From: Jeotgalibacillus terrae
Lineage (GTDB): Bacteria > Bacillota > Bacilli > Bacillales > Jeotgalibacillaceae
Length of the DNA stretch: 64,000 nucleotides
Reading direction: 5' to 3'
Assembly (NCBI RefSeq): GCF_016908195.1
Contig: NZ_JAFBDK010000016.1
Span: 26,335-90,334, forward strand
The position numbers and the translations under genes were made by a program. The notes under the pieces are model-generated. The model saw only the letters and a program-made list of their open reading frames with translations, searched no databases and was not told the origin of the DNA. Shown here piece after piece: positions 18,367 through 27,336 of the stretch; position 1 is the stretch's first letter; each line of letters opens with the position of its first letter.

Positions 18367-19419
18367 GTGAATAATATTTTAGAAGTAAAAGATTTAAATA
18401 TTTCTTTTCACACTTATGCCGGAGAAGTTCAGGCGATCAGAGGTGTGAACTTTGAATTGAGAAAGGGAGAAACGCTTGCGATTGTTGGGGAATCAGGTTC
18501 AGGGAAATCTGTAACCACTAAATCTATTATGAGACTTCTTCCAAAATCAAATTCAGAGATTAAGCAGGGAAGCCAGATTTTATTTGATGGCAAAAACCTT
18601 GCTGAACTGTCAGATAAAGCAATGGAAAAAATCAGAGGAAAAGATATTTCGATGATTTTTCAGGATCCAATGACTTCATTGAATCCGACAATGAAAATTG
18701 GCAAACAGATTGCAGAGCCATTAATTAAGCACCAGAACTTTTCAAAATCACAGGCAAAGCAAAGAGCGCTTGAACTGCTGGAACTTGTAGGACTGCCTAA
18801 TCCTGAAATCAGAATTAATCAGTATCCTCACCAATTTTCAGGAGGACAGCGTCAAAGAATCGTTATTGCCGTTGCACTTGCCTGTAATCCAAAAGTTTTG
18901 ATCGCAGATGAGCCGACTACTGCACTTGACGTGACGATCCAGGCTCAGATTCTGGACCTGATGAAAGATCTTCAGAATAAAATTGATACATCTATTATTT
19001 TCATTACACATGACCTCGGCGTAGTAGCGAGTGTAGCTGACCGTGTAGCTGTTATGTACGGCGGTAAAATTGTAGAGGTAGGAACAGTAGATGAAATCTT
19101 TTATAATTCACAGCACCCATACACATGGGGGCTGATCAGTTCAATGCCAAGCATTGATACAGAAGACGACGAATTGTTTGTGATCCCAGGGTCTCCGCCG
19201 GATCTATTAAATCCTCCAAAAGGGGATGCTTTTGCAGCGCGTAACCGCTATGCGATGGCAATTGATCAGAGTGAAGAACCACCGATGTTTAAAGTTTCAG
19301 ATACACATTATGCAGCAACCTGGTTATTGCATCCGGATGCACCGGTAATCGAGCCGCCGGAAGCTGTGCAAAGAAGAAGAAAGCAATTCCCTGGAAATGT
19401 AACTAAGGGGGAGAAATAA
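18367..19419 (+). CDS. oppD: oligopeptide ABC transporter, ATP-binding protein
   Basis: A 350-residue ATPase with Walker A (GESGSGKS), Q-loop, signature (FSGGQRQR), Walker B (VLIADEPT) and the H-loop (FITHDLG). The C-terminal extension typical of peptide transporters (residues about 265-340, PGSPPDL) is present, but it lacks the cysteine-rich motif seen in many homologues. It starts with GTG at 18367, 15 bp after oppC. Confidence 0.93.
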   Translation: MNNILEVKDLNISFHTYAGEVQAIRGVNFELRKGETLAIVGESGSGKSVTTKSIMRLLPKSNSEIKQGSQILFDGKNLAELSDKAMEKIRGKDISMIFQDPMTSLNPTMKIGKQIAEPLIKHQNFSKSQAKQRALELLELVGLPNPEIRINQYPHQFSGGQRQRIVIAVALACNPKVLIADEPTTALDVTIQAQILDLMKDLQNKIDTSIIFITHDLGVVASVADRVAVMYGGKIVEVGTVDEIFYNSQHPYTWGLISSMPSIDTEDDELFVIPGSPPDLLNPPKGDAFAARNRYAMAIDQSEEPPMFKVSDTHYAATWLLHPDAPVIEPPEAVQRRRKQFPGNVTKGEK

Positions 19420-20361
19420 ATGACTGAGAAAATGGCTGAAAAGTTAATTGAAGTAAAAAATCTAAAGTTATTTTTCAATGAAGGTAAAAAAAATGAAGTA
19501 AAAGCTGTTAACGATATCAGCTTTGATATCTATAAAGGTGAGACACTTGGTCTCGTAGGAGAATCGGGCTGCGGTAAGTCAACAACAGGCCGTACACTGA
19601 TCCGCCTTTATAACGCTACTGACGGGGAAGTAAACTATCGCGGTGAGAATGTCCATGATGTGAAAAACAAAGAGAAAACGCTGGAATTCAACCGCCGTAT
19701 GCAAATGATCTTTCAGGATCCCTATGCATCTCTGAACCCGAGAATGAAAGTAGTGGATATTATTGCTGAAGGAATTGACCTTCATGGGCTTGCTTCTTCT
19801 AAGAAAGAACGTGAAGAAAAAGTTCATGAGCTTTTAGAAATTGTTGGTCTGAATCGTGATCACGCTGGCAGATATCCTCATGAATTCTCAGGCGGACAGC
19901 GCCAGCGTATCGGAATTGCCCGCGCACTGGCTGTGGACCCTGAATTCATTATCGCCGATGAGCCGATCTCAGCACTGGACGTATCGATTCAGGCACAGGT
20001 CGTTAACCTGATGAGAAAACTTCAGAAAGATAAGGGCTTAACGTATCTATTCATTGCCCATGATCTATCAATGGTAAAGTATATCAGTGACCGTATCGGT
20101 GTCATGTATTTTGGAAAGCTGGTTGAACTGACAACGAGTGAAGAATTATACAAAAATCCATTACATCCTTATACACAATCACTTTTATCTTCTATCCCAT
20201 TCCCGGATCCTGATTATGAGCGTCAAAGAGTACGTAAAACTTACGATCCGAAAAGCCATCAGTACACTGACAGTGATGACGTGAAAATGCGTGAAGTGAA
20301 ACCTGGACACTTTGTTTATTGTTCAGAAAAAGAAATGCAGGAAATGAAAAAAACTTTTTAA
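19420..20361 (+). CDS. oppF: oligopeptide ABC transporter, ATP-binding protein
   Basis: A 313-residue ATPase partner of OppD, with Walker A (GESGCGKST), signature (FSGGQRQRIG), Walker B (FIIADEPIS) and H-loop (FIAHDLS), plus the C-terminal peptide-transporter tail. The ATG follows the oppD stop without a gap, so the two are made in fixed proportion. It is the last gene of the operon, followed by a strong terminator. Confidence 0.94.
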   Translation: MTEKMAEKLIEVKNLKLFFNEGKKNEVKAVNDISFDIYKGETLGLVGESGCGKSTTGRTLIRLYNATDGEVNYRGENVHDVKNKEKTLEFNRRMQMIFQDPYASLNPRMKVVDIIAEGIDLHGLASSKKEREEKVHELLEIVGLNRDHAGRYPHEFSGGQRQRIGIARALAVDPEFIIADEPISALDVSIQAQVVNLMRKLQKDKGLTYLFIAHDLSMVKYISDRIGVMYFGKLVELTTSEELYKNPLHPYTQSLLSSIPFPDPDYERQRVRKTYDPKSHQYTDSDDVKMREVKPGHFVYCSEKEMQEMKKTF

Positions 20362-20374
20362 TATGACTTGTATG

Positions 20375-20404
20375 AAAAAACCAGCCGTGATGGCTGGTTT
20401 TTTT
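20375..20404 (+). terminator. opp operon terminator
   Basis: AAAAAACCAGCC / GGCTGGTTTTTT stem-loop with a 5-nt loop, 14 bp after the oppF stop. Confidence 0.95.
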
Positions 20405-20497
20405 AATGTATTCAGGTGAGAATGACAAGCGACCGCTGACGAAAGCATTTCGTAAACCAGCAGGATGATTTTATAGACAAACCATATGATGTTATAA

Positions 20498-20514
20498 ATA
20501 GCACAATTTATCGC
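20498..20514 (+). promoter_or_regulatory. shared upstream motif, tdh copy
   Basis: ATAGCACAATTTATCGC, 214 bp upstream of the threonine dehydrogenase start, matches the kbl-upstream word at 12274-12290 at 15 of 17 positions in the same orientation. The remaining 350-bp intergenic region is AT-rich with no other clear element. Confidence 0.5.
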
Positions 20515-20711
20515 AAACAGCTATGATTCCACCAACCTTCTCCTGAAATAATTAATCATAATAAACTTATTTATAAAATATGTCCTTCCAGTATAAACAT
20601 TTTAATTGATATATGTTAAATTAATAGAGAAATAACTATTTGATAACAATAATTGTATTCCTGAAATGGACATTTGTTCTTTTAAATATAACATGCAATG
20701 GAGGGTTTCAT

Positions 20712-21662
20712 ATGAAACGTATATTAGTCACTGGAGCGCTTGGTCAGATTGGATCGGAATTAATTACAAAACTTCGTGCTGAATACGGGGCGGACAACGT
20801 CATCGCATCTGATATCCGTACAGCAGACACAGAAGCTGTGACTGGAGGTCCATTTGAAATCCTTGATGTCACAGACGGCGCAAAGATGAATGAGCTCGTG
20901 TCAAAATACAATGTAGATACAATGATGCATATGGCTGCACTGCTTTCAGCCAAAGCAGAGGAATCTCCTCAGCTTGCGTGGCATCTGAATATGGGCGGAC
21001 TGATGAACGGTCTTGAAACAGCCCGTGAGCATAACCTGCAATTTTTTACGCCAAGTTCTATTGGGGCTTTTGGTCCTGATACACCGAAAACACATACACC
21101 GCAGGATACAATTCAGCGTCCGACAACGATGTACGGTGTGAACAAAGTGTCAGGTGAGCTGCTATGTGATTATTATTTCAAACGCTTTGGCGTTGATACC
21201 CGTGGCGTACGCTTCCCGGGTCTGATCTCGTATGTAACGCCACCAGGAGGCGGTACGACTGATTATGCAGTGGAAGTTTATTATGAAGCATTAAGATCAG
21301 GGAGCTATACTTCTTATATTGATAAAGGTACGTATATGGATATGATGTATATGCCGGATGCGCTTCAGGCCATTGTGGACCTGATGGAAGCGGATCCTGC
21401 AAAGCTGAAGCATCGTAATGCGTTTAATGTGACTGCAATGAGCATTGAGCCGGAAATGGTCGCTGCTGAAATCAAAAAGCATATACCTTCTTTTGACATG
21501 AACTATCAGCCGGATCCTGTACGTCAGGCAATCGCTGACAGCTGGCCGGATGCGATTGATGCATCAGCAGCAAAGCAGGAGTGGGGCTTTAAAGCGCAGC
21601 ATGATCTGGCATCTATGACAAAAGATATGCTGACGAAACTCCGTACAACCATAACAAACTAA
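20712..21662 (+). CDS. tdh: L-threonine 3-dehydrogenase, SDR (epimerase-like) type
   Basis: Oxidises threonine to 2-amino-3-ketobutyrate with NAD, supplying Kbl. It is the short-chain-dehydrogenase form, not the zinc form: [11 protein letters not shown] binds NAD, DIRTA supplies the acidic ribose-binding residue, and YGVNK holds the catalytic Tyr and Lys. The 316-residue length fits. The ATG at 20712 is preferred because GGAGGG precedes it by 6 bp and the protein then starts directly with the Rossmann strand MKRILVTG. It is a single gene with its own terminator. Confidence 0.9.
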   Translation: MKRILVTGALGQIGSELITKLRAEYGADNVIASDIRTADTEAVTGGPFEILDVTDGAKMNELVSKYNVDTMMHMAALLSAKAEESPQLAWHLNMGGLMNGLETAREHNLQFFTPSSIGAFGPDTPKTHTPQDTIQRPTTMYGVNKVSGELLCDYYFKRFGVDTRGVRFPGLISYVTPPGGGTTDYAVEVYYEALRSGSYTSYIDKGTYMDMMYMPDALQAIVDLMEADPAKLKHRNAFNVTAMSIEPEMVAAEIKKHIPSFDMNYQPDPVRQAIADSWPDAIDASAAKQEWGFKAQHDLASMTKDMLTKLRTTITN

Positions 21663-21670
21663 TTCATACT

Positions 21671-21715
21671 AAAGCTGTTTTGAGCCTGATTAAAGGGTTT
21701 TGAAACAGCTTTTTT
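21671..21715 (+). terminator. terminator of tdh
   Basis: AAAGCTGTTT / AAACAGCTTT stem with an extended loop and trailing T run. Confidence 0.85.
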
Positions 21716-21856
21716 CTATTTTGGATAAATTTTACCTTATTTATAAGAGTTCGACCTTTTCCTTCAAAAATCGACATGGTATGATAATAGTATTGATTGA
21801 CGCTTTCATAAGGGTAGTAAATACATATAAAAATAGAATGATTGGCAGGTGAGAAA

Positions 21857-23155
21857 ATGCTGCAATCCTATACATTTTCACAAATAAAGGGCCTGATCGG
21901 TATTATTGCGATCGTATTTTTCGTTCAAATTGTTTTTATCGTGTCAGGGTTGAATTCCTGGTTTTCAACAACGACCTATATATTGATTGAAATGATTGTT
22001 GCCATAACACTGTTTTGGCTGGGCATTATGATTTACAAACGGGCACAATCTCTCAGAAATCTTTTTAAAGAGATGGAAGAGGAAGAATTTAAAATGTCAG
22101 CGATGATTCAGTCAATGCCGGATTTTGTGTGCTTTAAAGACGGCCAGGGAAGATGGATCAGAACAAATGATTTTGGTCTGGAGCTATACGGGCTGAAAGG
22201 AAAACATTATATCGGAAAGACTGACGGGGAACTTGGAGAGGTTAATCCATTTTTTAAAGAAGCATTTGATTACTGCGTATTGACCGATGAACAGACCTGG
22301 CAAAAAGGGACGACTGACCGCAGTGAGGAATCCTTCTATGTGGAATCGGGTGAATACAAGTCATTTGATGTGATCAAAGTACCGATTTTTCATAAGGATG
22401 GAAGCAGAAAGGCACTGATTACAATCGGACGTGATATTTCTCAGCAGAAAGCAGCTGAAGAACAGTTGCTGAGACGTGAAAAGCTCTCTGTTGCCGGCGA
22501 ACTTGCATCCGGCATTGCCCATGAAATTAAAAATCCACTGACCAGTCTGAAGGGATACGTTCAGCTGATGAAAGAAAATGGACCATTATCCGATGAACGT
22601 GTGGAACTGATGGCTTCAGAAATTGACCGTATTCAGTCAATCACAGAGGAACTATTGGTGCTGTCAAAGCCGGAGATTAAAAAGCATGAACAGTTTTCAA
22701 TCTGTGATTCTGTTGAATACGTCATTAACTTTATGAAGCATCAGGCAGCTGCGAAAGATATTAAAATCGAAGTAAATCGACTGCAGGCGAAAGACCGTTA
22801 TGTATACGGGGATCGTAACCAGATCGTACAGGTTTTTATCAACTTGATTAAAAACAGTATCGAAGCCATTGAGAGTGAAGGTGAAATCCTGATCAAGCCT
22901 GTGATTGAAAACAAAATGATCCAGATTGAAATCTGTGATTCCGGACCGGGTATCCCAGAAGAAATGTTTGAGAAAATCTCTGAACCGTTTTACACAACCA
23001 AAGAAAAAGGTATGGGCCTCGGGCTGACGATCTGTCATAGAATCGTTCAGGCGCACGGAGGGACCCTAACCTTTGAAAACCTTTCTGAAGGCGGAACAAA
23101 CGCCATCGTCAAATTACCAGTCTACAAACAGGAAAAGACACTTACAAAAACGTAA
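21857..23155 (+). CDS. PAS-domain sensor histidine kinase (sporulation-kinase-like)
   Basis: A 432-residue kinase with two membrane helices (about 10-30 and 40-62), one cytosolic PAS domain (about 75-190), the HisKA dimerisation helix with GIAHEIKNPLTSLKGY (phospho-His) and an HATPase domain (N box NLIKNSIEAI, G1 DSGPGIP, G2 GMGLGL). No response regulator is adjacent. Orphan kinases of this build in Bacillus commonly feed the Spo0F phosphorelay. The sda gene 1.7 kb away, whose product inhibits such kinases, fits that idea. ATG 21857 is chosen over an upstream TTG because it sits 7 bp after AGGTGA. Confidence 0.85.
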   Translation: MLQSYTFSQIKGLIGIIAIVFFVQIVFIVSGLNSWFSTTTYILIEMIVAITLFWLGIMIYKRAQSLRNLFKEMEEEEFKMSAMIQSMPDFVCFKDGQGRWIRTNDFGLELYGLKGKHYIGKTDGELGEVNPFFKEAFDYCVLTDEQTWQKGTTDRSEESFYVESGEYKSFDVIKVPIFHKDGSRKALITIGRDISQQKAAEEQLLRREKLSVAGELASGIAHEIKNPLTSLKGYVQLMKENGPLSDERVELMASEIDRIQSITEELLVLSKPEIKKHEQFSICDSVEYVINFMKHQAAAKDIKIEVNRLQAKDRYVYGDRNQIVQVFINLIKNSIEAIESEGEILIKPVIENKMIQIEICDSGPGIPEEMFEKISEPFYTTKEKGMGLGLTICHRIVQAHGGTLTFENLSEGGTNAIVKLPVYKQEKTLTKT

Positions 23156-23165
23156 GTGTCTTTTG
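23133..23165 (+). terminator. terminator overlapping the histidine kinase 3' end
   Basis: AAAGACACTTAC / GTAAGTGTCTTTT. The stop codon TAA (23153-23155) is part of the right arm, so the last codons are also terminator. Confidence 0.88.
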
Positions 23166-23210
23166 TTTGTCTATTAAACTTTTACTATGTAATAGCCCGC
23201 TATATCAGAG

Positions 23211-24572
23211 CTAAAACAGTAAATGCGCGACACCGGCAATAATCGGCAGCGTGATAATCGTACGAAGTAAGAAAATTAACACAAGGTCCAGGAAATTAAC
23301 CGGCACCTTAGAACCGAGCAGTACGCCACCAACCTCAGACATATAGATCAGCTGAGTAACCGATACAGCTGCAATGACAAAGCGCGTCATTTCAGACGGG
23401 ATATCAGCACCAATGATAGCCGGCAGGAACATATCAGCAAAACCGACAACCATTGTCTGAGCGGCATCAGCAGCATTTGGGAGTTGAAGAAGTTCAAGGA
23501 TCGGTACAAACGGTGTACCAAGAATAACGAAGAAGCTTGTTTCTTCAGCGAGAATCAGCGCAATCGTACCAAAAGCCATAACCACTGGTGCTACGCCTAA
23601 CCACATATCTAATACATTTTTCATACCGCTCTTGAAGAAGTGACTGACGCTATTGTTTTTCTTCGCAGCTTCAATCGCCATTTCGGTCCCGTGCTGAATG
23701 CGTGATTTACCATCAGGAACATCCTCAAGTGATTCTTCTTCCTCTGCTTCAGAAATATACGTCTTTTTCTTCAGCGATAATGGCGGAATTCGCGGCATAA
23801 TAATCGCAGCGATAAATCCGGCTAATGCAATTGTCAGATAAAATGGAATAAAGTAAGCTTCGAGATCTACTTCTTTTATAATGACAATACTGAAAGTGAT
23901 AGAAACGATTGAGAACGTTGTCCCGATAACTGCAGCTTCACGTTTTGAATAATGACCTTCTTCATACTGCTTATTTGTCAGCATAACGCCGATTGTTCCG
24001 TCACCGAGCCATGAAGCGAGAGAATCAATTGAAGCACGGCCTGGTAATCTGAATAATGGACGCATAATTTTTGCCATCAGTGTACCAAACCACTCCAGGA
24101 GCCCGAAGTTAAGCAGCAACGGAAGAAATAGTCCTGCAAATAGGAATAAAGAGAATAATAGCGTAATCAATCCGCCTTCACCGAGCAGAAGTCCGCCCGT
24201 GTATTCAGACCAGATCAGCTCTGTTGAACTGCCGCCAAGCTGAAAAAGTGTAATCACTGCAAAGACAGCAGCAAGGATTCTGACAATCACCCAGAACCAT
24301 GAAACCATAAATAAATTATTTCTGAATTCATAATTTGTAATAAAATCAGGCTTTGCTACACGTGCAGTCAATGAAACAACTGCAGCAATGATGATTAGCA
24401 ATGTCATAAGCGCAGGAATTGCACTGCCGATTAATAACTGCAGCCAATCAGATAGAATAGCGATTGGAATGGTAACAGCCTCTTCAGTAGGAATCGGCAT
24501 CATAAATAGAAATATCCCGATAATTGAAGGGATAATAAAGCGCAAATAGTCTTTTGCTGTAAAAGTATTCAT
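23211..24572 (-). CDS. YjiH-family membrane protein (nucleoside-recognition/Gate domain)
   Basis: A 453-residue integral membrane protein with about ten hydrophobic segments and a charged cytosolic insertion near 275-305 (KKKTYISEAEEEESLEDVPDGKS). The repeated short helices resemble the Gate domain of nucleoside and SpoIIM/spore-maturation-like carriers. Substrate unknown. A perfect cre site 112 bp upstream predicts catabolite repression, which suits an uptake system for an alternative carbon or nitrogen source. Confidence 0.82.
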   Translation of the reverse strand: MNTFTAKDYLRFIIPSIIGIFLFMMPIPTEEAVTIPIAILSDWLQLLIGSAIPALMTLLIIIAAVVSLTARVAKPDFITNYEFRNNLFMVSWFWVIVRILAAVFAVITLFQLGGSSTELIWSEYTGGLLLGEGGLITLLFSLFLFAGLFLPLLLNFGLLEWFGTLMAKIMRPLFRLPGRASIDSLASWLGDGTIGVMLTNKQYEEGHYSKREAAVIGTTFSIVSITFSIVIIKEVDLEAYFIPFYLTIALAGFIAAIIMPRIPPLSLKKKTYISEAEEEESLEDVPDGKSRIQHGTEMAIEAAKKNNSVSHFFKSGMKNVLDMWLGVAPVVMAFGTIALILAEETSFFVILGTPFVPILELLQLPNAADAAQTMVVGFADMFLPAIIGADIPSEMTRFVIAAVSVTQLIYMSEVGGVLLGSKVPVNFLDLVLIFLLRTIITLPIIAGVAHLLF

Positions 24573-24595
24573 ATTTTTTCTCCTTTGGACTGAAC

Positions 24596-24618
24596 TTTAT
24601 TCAATAATAATGAATAAA
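24596..24618 (-). promoter_or_regulatory. inverted repeat upstream of the YjiH gene
   Basis: TTTATTCA (24596-24603) and TGAATAAA (24611-24618) form a perfect 8-bp inverted repeat 24 bp before the start codon. It may be an operator or a 5'-UTR hairpin. Confidence 0.4.
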
Positions 24619-24683
24619 AATAAGACAGACTTAATTTTAATTCACACCTCCAGTGAAATCAATGATTTAGTTTGAAAAATATC

Positions 24684-24698
24684 AGTAAGCGCTTTCAA
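24684..24698 (-). promoter_or_regulatory. cre site (CcpA) for the YjiH gene
   Basis: On the minus strand TTGAAAGCGCTTACT matches WTGNAANCGNWNNCW at all fixed positions. Confidence 0.8.
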
Positions 24699-24847
24699 TT
24701 TCATTTAACCATTTTTAAGCTGTACAATCAAATACAGCATGATTTTAAGAGGTAGAATTTATGAACTGAACCCTTATAAGCAGGTTTATTTAATGTGAAG
24801 CCTGGGAAAAATAACTTTATAAAAAAAGAATAATGAGGTGGGGCTGG

Positions 24848-24991
24848 ATGAATACACTTGATCATTTATCAGATGAGAAATTATTAGAAGCACTGAAATC
24901 TGCGAAAAAGCAGAACCTTGAAAAAGATTTTATACAATTGCTTGAAGAAGAAGTAGAAAAAAGAGGCCTCCGCGCCCAGATGTGCTCATAA
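24848..24991 (+). CDS. sda: sporulation checkpoint peptide Sda
   Basis: A 47-residue peptide, MNTLDHLSDEKLLEALKSA onwards, forming two amphipathic helices. The pattern LSDE-LLE-----LN-DFI-LLE-E--RR matches Bacillus Sda, which binds the dimerisation domain of sporulation kinases and blocks phosphorelay entry when replication is disturbed. GAGGTGGGG lies about 7 bp before the ATG and a terminator begins at the stop codon, so it is a complete one-gene unit. I found no strong DnaA boxes upstream, unlike B. subtilis, but the leader contains TTATAAGCA, a weak partial match. Confidence 0.88.
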   Translation: MNTLDHLSDEKLLEALKSAKKQNLEKDFIQLLEEEVEKRGLRAQMCS

Positions 24992-25016
24992 CAGCAGGTG
25001 TCTGCTGTTTTTTATT
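24990..25016 (+). terminator. terminator of sda
   Basis: ACAGCAG / CTGCTGT with a T-rich tail, overlapping the last base of the stop codon. Confidence 0.9.
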
Positions 25017-25108
25017 TTGTATGATATTTGTAAATTCTGAGCAGTGTAACCCCTTCCAGAAAATCCACTATGATACAATAGTCCAATCAATAACAAGTAG
25101 GTGAAAAA

Positions 25109-25978
25109 ATGATTAAACTAATTGCTTCCGATATGGATGGTACGCTGCTCAATGGCAGCCATGAAGTCGGAAAAGAAACCGTTCAGGCAATCAAAGAAGC
25201 AAAAGATGCCGGAATTGAAGTCATTATCGCAACAGGCAGATCCTATAAAGAAGCAGTCGTTCCGCTCAAAAATGCCGGTCTCTCACTTCCGGTCATTGTT
25301 GTCAATGGAGCTGAAATCCGCAATGAAAAGGGTGAACAGCTCTACCAGGAAGGTCTTAGCACACAAAAGGCTAACGAAGCAGCTGATGCACTTGAACAGC
25401 TTGATATTTACTTTGAAATTTATACTGAAGAAGGTACGTATACAAATCATAGGGAACATGGGATTCAACTCTTGATTGACATCTTTTTAACGTCCAATCC
25501 CGATACACCGCTTCCACACGTAAAAGAAGAAGCAGAAAACCGGTATGATGAAGGCCACGTTCATGTAGTGGATGATTATCATGCAGTATTTTCTTCATCA
25601 GAAACGGTCTATAAGTTTCTTGCTTTCTCATCCAAACCTGAAAAGCTGGAAAAAGCAAAAGAGGTGTTAAATAACCTCGGCGGACTTGCAATCAGTTCAT
25701 CAGGTAAAGAAAATCTTGAAATCACAAGTGTTGATGCACAAAAAGGAATCGCGCTTGAATGGTTTATTAATCAGCGCGGGATCGATGCAGAAGATGTGAT
25801 GGCTATTGGAGATAATTATAATGATGTTTCTATGATGAAGCTTGCCGGCTGGTCAGTTGCTATGGGGAATGCCCCTAAAGACATTCAGGAAATCTGCCGT
25901 CACGTCACATCAACGAACCGTGAAGAAGGCGTGGCAAAAGCGATTCGTAAGCTGACTGAGACAGAAGCGAAAGTGTAA
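25109..25978 (+). CDS. Cof-type HAD sugar-phosphate phosphatase
   Basis: A 289-residue cytosolic phosphatase of the HAD IIB (Cof) group. Motif I is DMDGTLL (residues 8-14, nucleophile Asp), motif II lies in the ATGRSYKEA region, the C2 cap spans about 85-190, and the motif III Lys and motif IV GDNYNDVSM are present. Such enzymes act on phosphosugars, FMN or PLP; the substrate cannot be told here. AGGTG lies 8 bp upstream of the ATG. Two R2 hairpin elements begin 4 bp after the stop codon. Confidence 0.9.
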   Translation: MIKLIASDMDGTLLNGSHEVGKETVQAIKEAKDAGIEVIIATGRSYKEAVVPLKNAGLSLPVIVVNGAEIRNEKGEQLYQEGLSTQKANEAADALEQLDIYFEIYTEEGTYTNHREHGIQLLIDIFLTSNPDTPLPHVKEEAENRYDEGHVHVVDDYHAVFSSSETVYKFLAFSSKPEKLEKAKEVLNNLGGLAISSSGKENLEITSVDAQKGIALEWFINQRGIDAEDVMAIGDNYNDVSMMKLAGWSVAMGNAPKDIQEICRHVTSTNREEGVAKAIRKLTETEAKV

Positions 25979-25981
25979 AGT

Positions 25982-26101
25982 TGTCCAGCTCCAGCAGGCA
26001 GGTCCTCGAGTCATAAGCCACAAAGTGCTAAAGGGAAAGTTCGCCCTTTTTCACTTTGCGTCTTATGCTTGTCGGACCTGAACGCCTGCTTCCGCTTTTC
26101 T
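25982..26101 (+). repeat. R2 hairpin element, copy A
   Basis: A 120-bp imperfect palindrome. Nested stems are GCAGGC/GCCTGC, AGGTCC/GGACCT, CATAAG/CTTATG, CAAAGTG/CACTTTG and AAAGGG/CCCTTT. It starts with GTCCAGCTCCAG and ends with TTCCGCTTTTC. It shares these ends with copies B and C, while stem sequences differ with compensating changes. Confidence 0.85.
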
Positions 26102-26105
26102 TATG

Positions 26106-26228
26106 ATCCAGCTCCAGGCGCTAGCTCCTCGGGTCATAAGCCGCGCATCGGTAAACGGGGAAAACCACCCGTTTTCCGCTCCACGTCTTATGCCTGTCGG
26201 AGCTGAACGAGCGCCATCCACTTTTCTT
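26106..26228 (+). repeat. R2 hairpin element, copy B
   Basis: Tandem to copy A in the same orientation. The outer stems are changed but still paired: GGCGCT/AGCGCC and AGCTCC/GGAGCT. CATAAG/CTTATG is conserved and the apical stem is AAACGGG/CCCGTTT. The two copies fill nearly all of the 341-bp gap between the Cof phosphatase and fructokinase genes. Confidence 0.85.
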
Positions 26229-26319
26229 AGTTAAGCCGTATCCTATATTATTAGGAGCGGCTTGTTTTGATTTTATATGATAAACTTTTAACTATTATAT
26301 CGTCACAGGAGGAGCTCAC

Positions 26320-27255
26320 ATGAAAAAAGGTGTTATTTCTTTAGGGGAAGCTTTAATCGATTTTATCCCGACTGATGAAACAAATGATTTTTACTACAAA
26401 AGTCCAGGCGGTGCGCCGGCTAATGTGGCTGTTGGGGTGGCGCGTCTAGGGCTGCCGTCTTATTTTGCGGGAAAAGTCGGTGAAGATGTACTTGGAAGGT
26501 TCCTTGAACGTACGTTAAAGCAATATGGTGTGAACACTGAATATATGCATTTTGACCATGATCACCGCACAGGTGTTGTATTTGTCACGCTTGATCAGGG
26601 GGAAAGGAGCTTTGACTTTTACATAGACCCGAGCGCAGACAGATTTTATAAAGCAGAAGAACTGAATGAAGCGCTTTTTGAAGAAGCAAGAATCCTTCAC
26701 TTCGGTTCTATCTCTATGATCAGTGAACCGGCGAAATCAGCCACGAAGAAAGCTGCAGAAATTGCCCGTGAAAAGGGCATGATCATTTCCTATGATCCGA
26801 ATCTGCGCATGTCACTCTGGTCTAATGAAGAAGAAGCCCGCAGAACGATTTCTTCCATGCTTGATCAGGCAGATGTTGTGAAAATTTCAGAAGAAGAGCT
26901 GGAATTTTTAACAGGTACTGAAGATATTCAAAAAGGTGCGGAAGTGATGAAGCAGTTTGGCATTCCTTTGCTGCTGATTACCATGGGAGCGGAAGGAAGC
27001 TGGGTGTTTACTCAAGACGGGGCGCAGCACGTTCCTGCTATTATAGTACAGGCAGTCGATACAACCGGCGCAGGAGATGCTTTTGTATCCGGTATGCTGT
27101 ATTCACTTCATGAGTATGAAGGGGAAGTGCGCGATGTGAAGCTTGAAAAGGCTGTTGATATGGTGAAGCTTGCCAGCCGCTCAGGTGCACTGGCAGCCTC
27201 TGTTAAAGGTGCCATGACAGCACTGCCGACAATTGAGGAATTGAAAAGGTCATAA
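26320..27255 (+). CDS. fructokinase, PfkB family
   Basis: A 311-residue sugar kinase of the ribokinase/PfkB family, most like ScrK-type fructokinases (GEALIDFIP and KSPGGAPANVAVGVARLG at the start). The C-terminal PfkB signature VDTTGAGDAFVSGML contains the catalytic Asp and anion hole. It would convert free fructose to fructose 6-phosphate. AGGAGGAG lies 9 bp before the ATG. It has no sucrose PTS or hydrolase neighbours, so it probably serves general fructose entry and complements the PTS route (fruRKA at 45 kb). Confidence 0.88.
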   Translation: MKKGVISLGEALIDFIPTDETNDFYYKSPGGAPANVAVGVARLGLPSYFAGKVGEDVLGRFLERTLKQYGVNTEYMHFDHDHRTGVVFVTLDQGERSFDFYIDPSADRFYKAEELNEALFEEARILHFGSISMISEPAKSATKKAAEIAREKGMIISYDPNLRMSLWSNEEEARRTISSMLDQADVVKISEEELEFLTGTEDIQKGAEVMKQFGIPLLLITMGAEGSWVFTQDGAQHVPAIIVQAVDTTGAGDAFVSGMLYSLHEYEGEVRDVKLEKAVDMVKLASRSGALAASVKGAMTALPTIEELKRS

Positions 27256-27256
27256 T

Positions 27257-27308
27257 AAAAAGCCCGTTTGGTGAACGACTTAAGGTCATTTACCAAATGG
27301 GCTTTTTT
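27257..27308. terminator. terminator between fructokinase and bshB2
   Basis: AAAAGCCCGTTTGGTGAA / TTTACCAAATGGGCTTTT stem with A-rich and T-rich sides, between convergent genes, so it can act in both directions. Confidence 0.88.
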
Positions 27309-27336
27309 GTGGAAAAAATCATTTTCTCGTATCAGT

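Noticed and set aside
24700..24847. DnaA boxes upstream of sda
   Set aside because: Only partial matches such as TTATAAGCA; none close to TTATCCACA.
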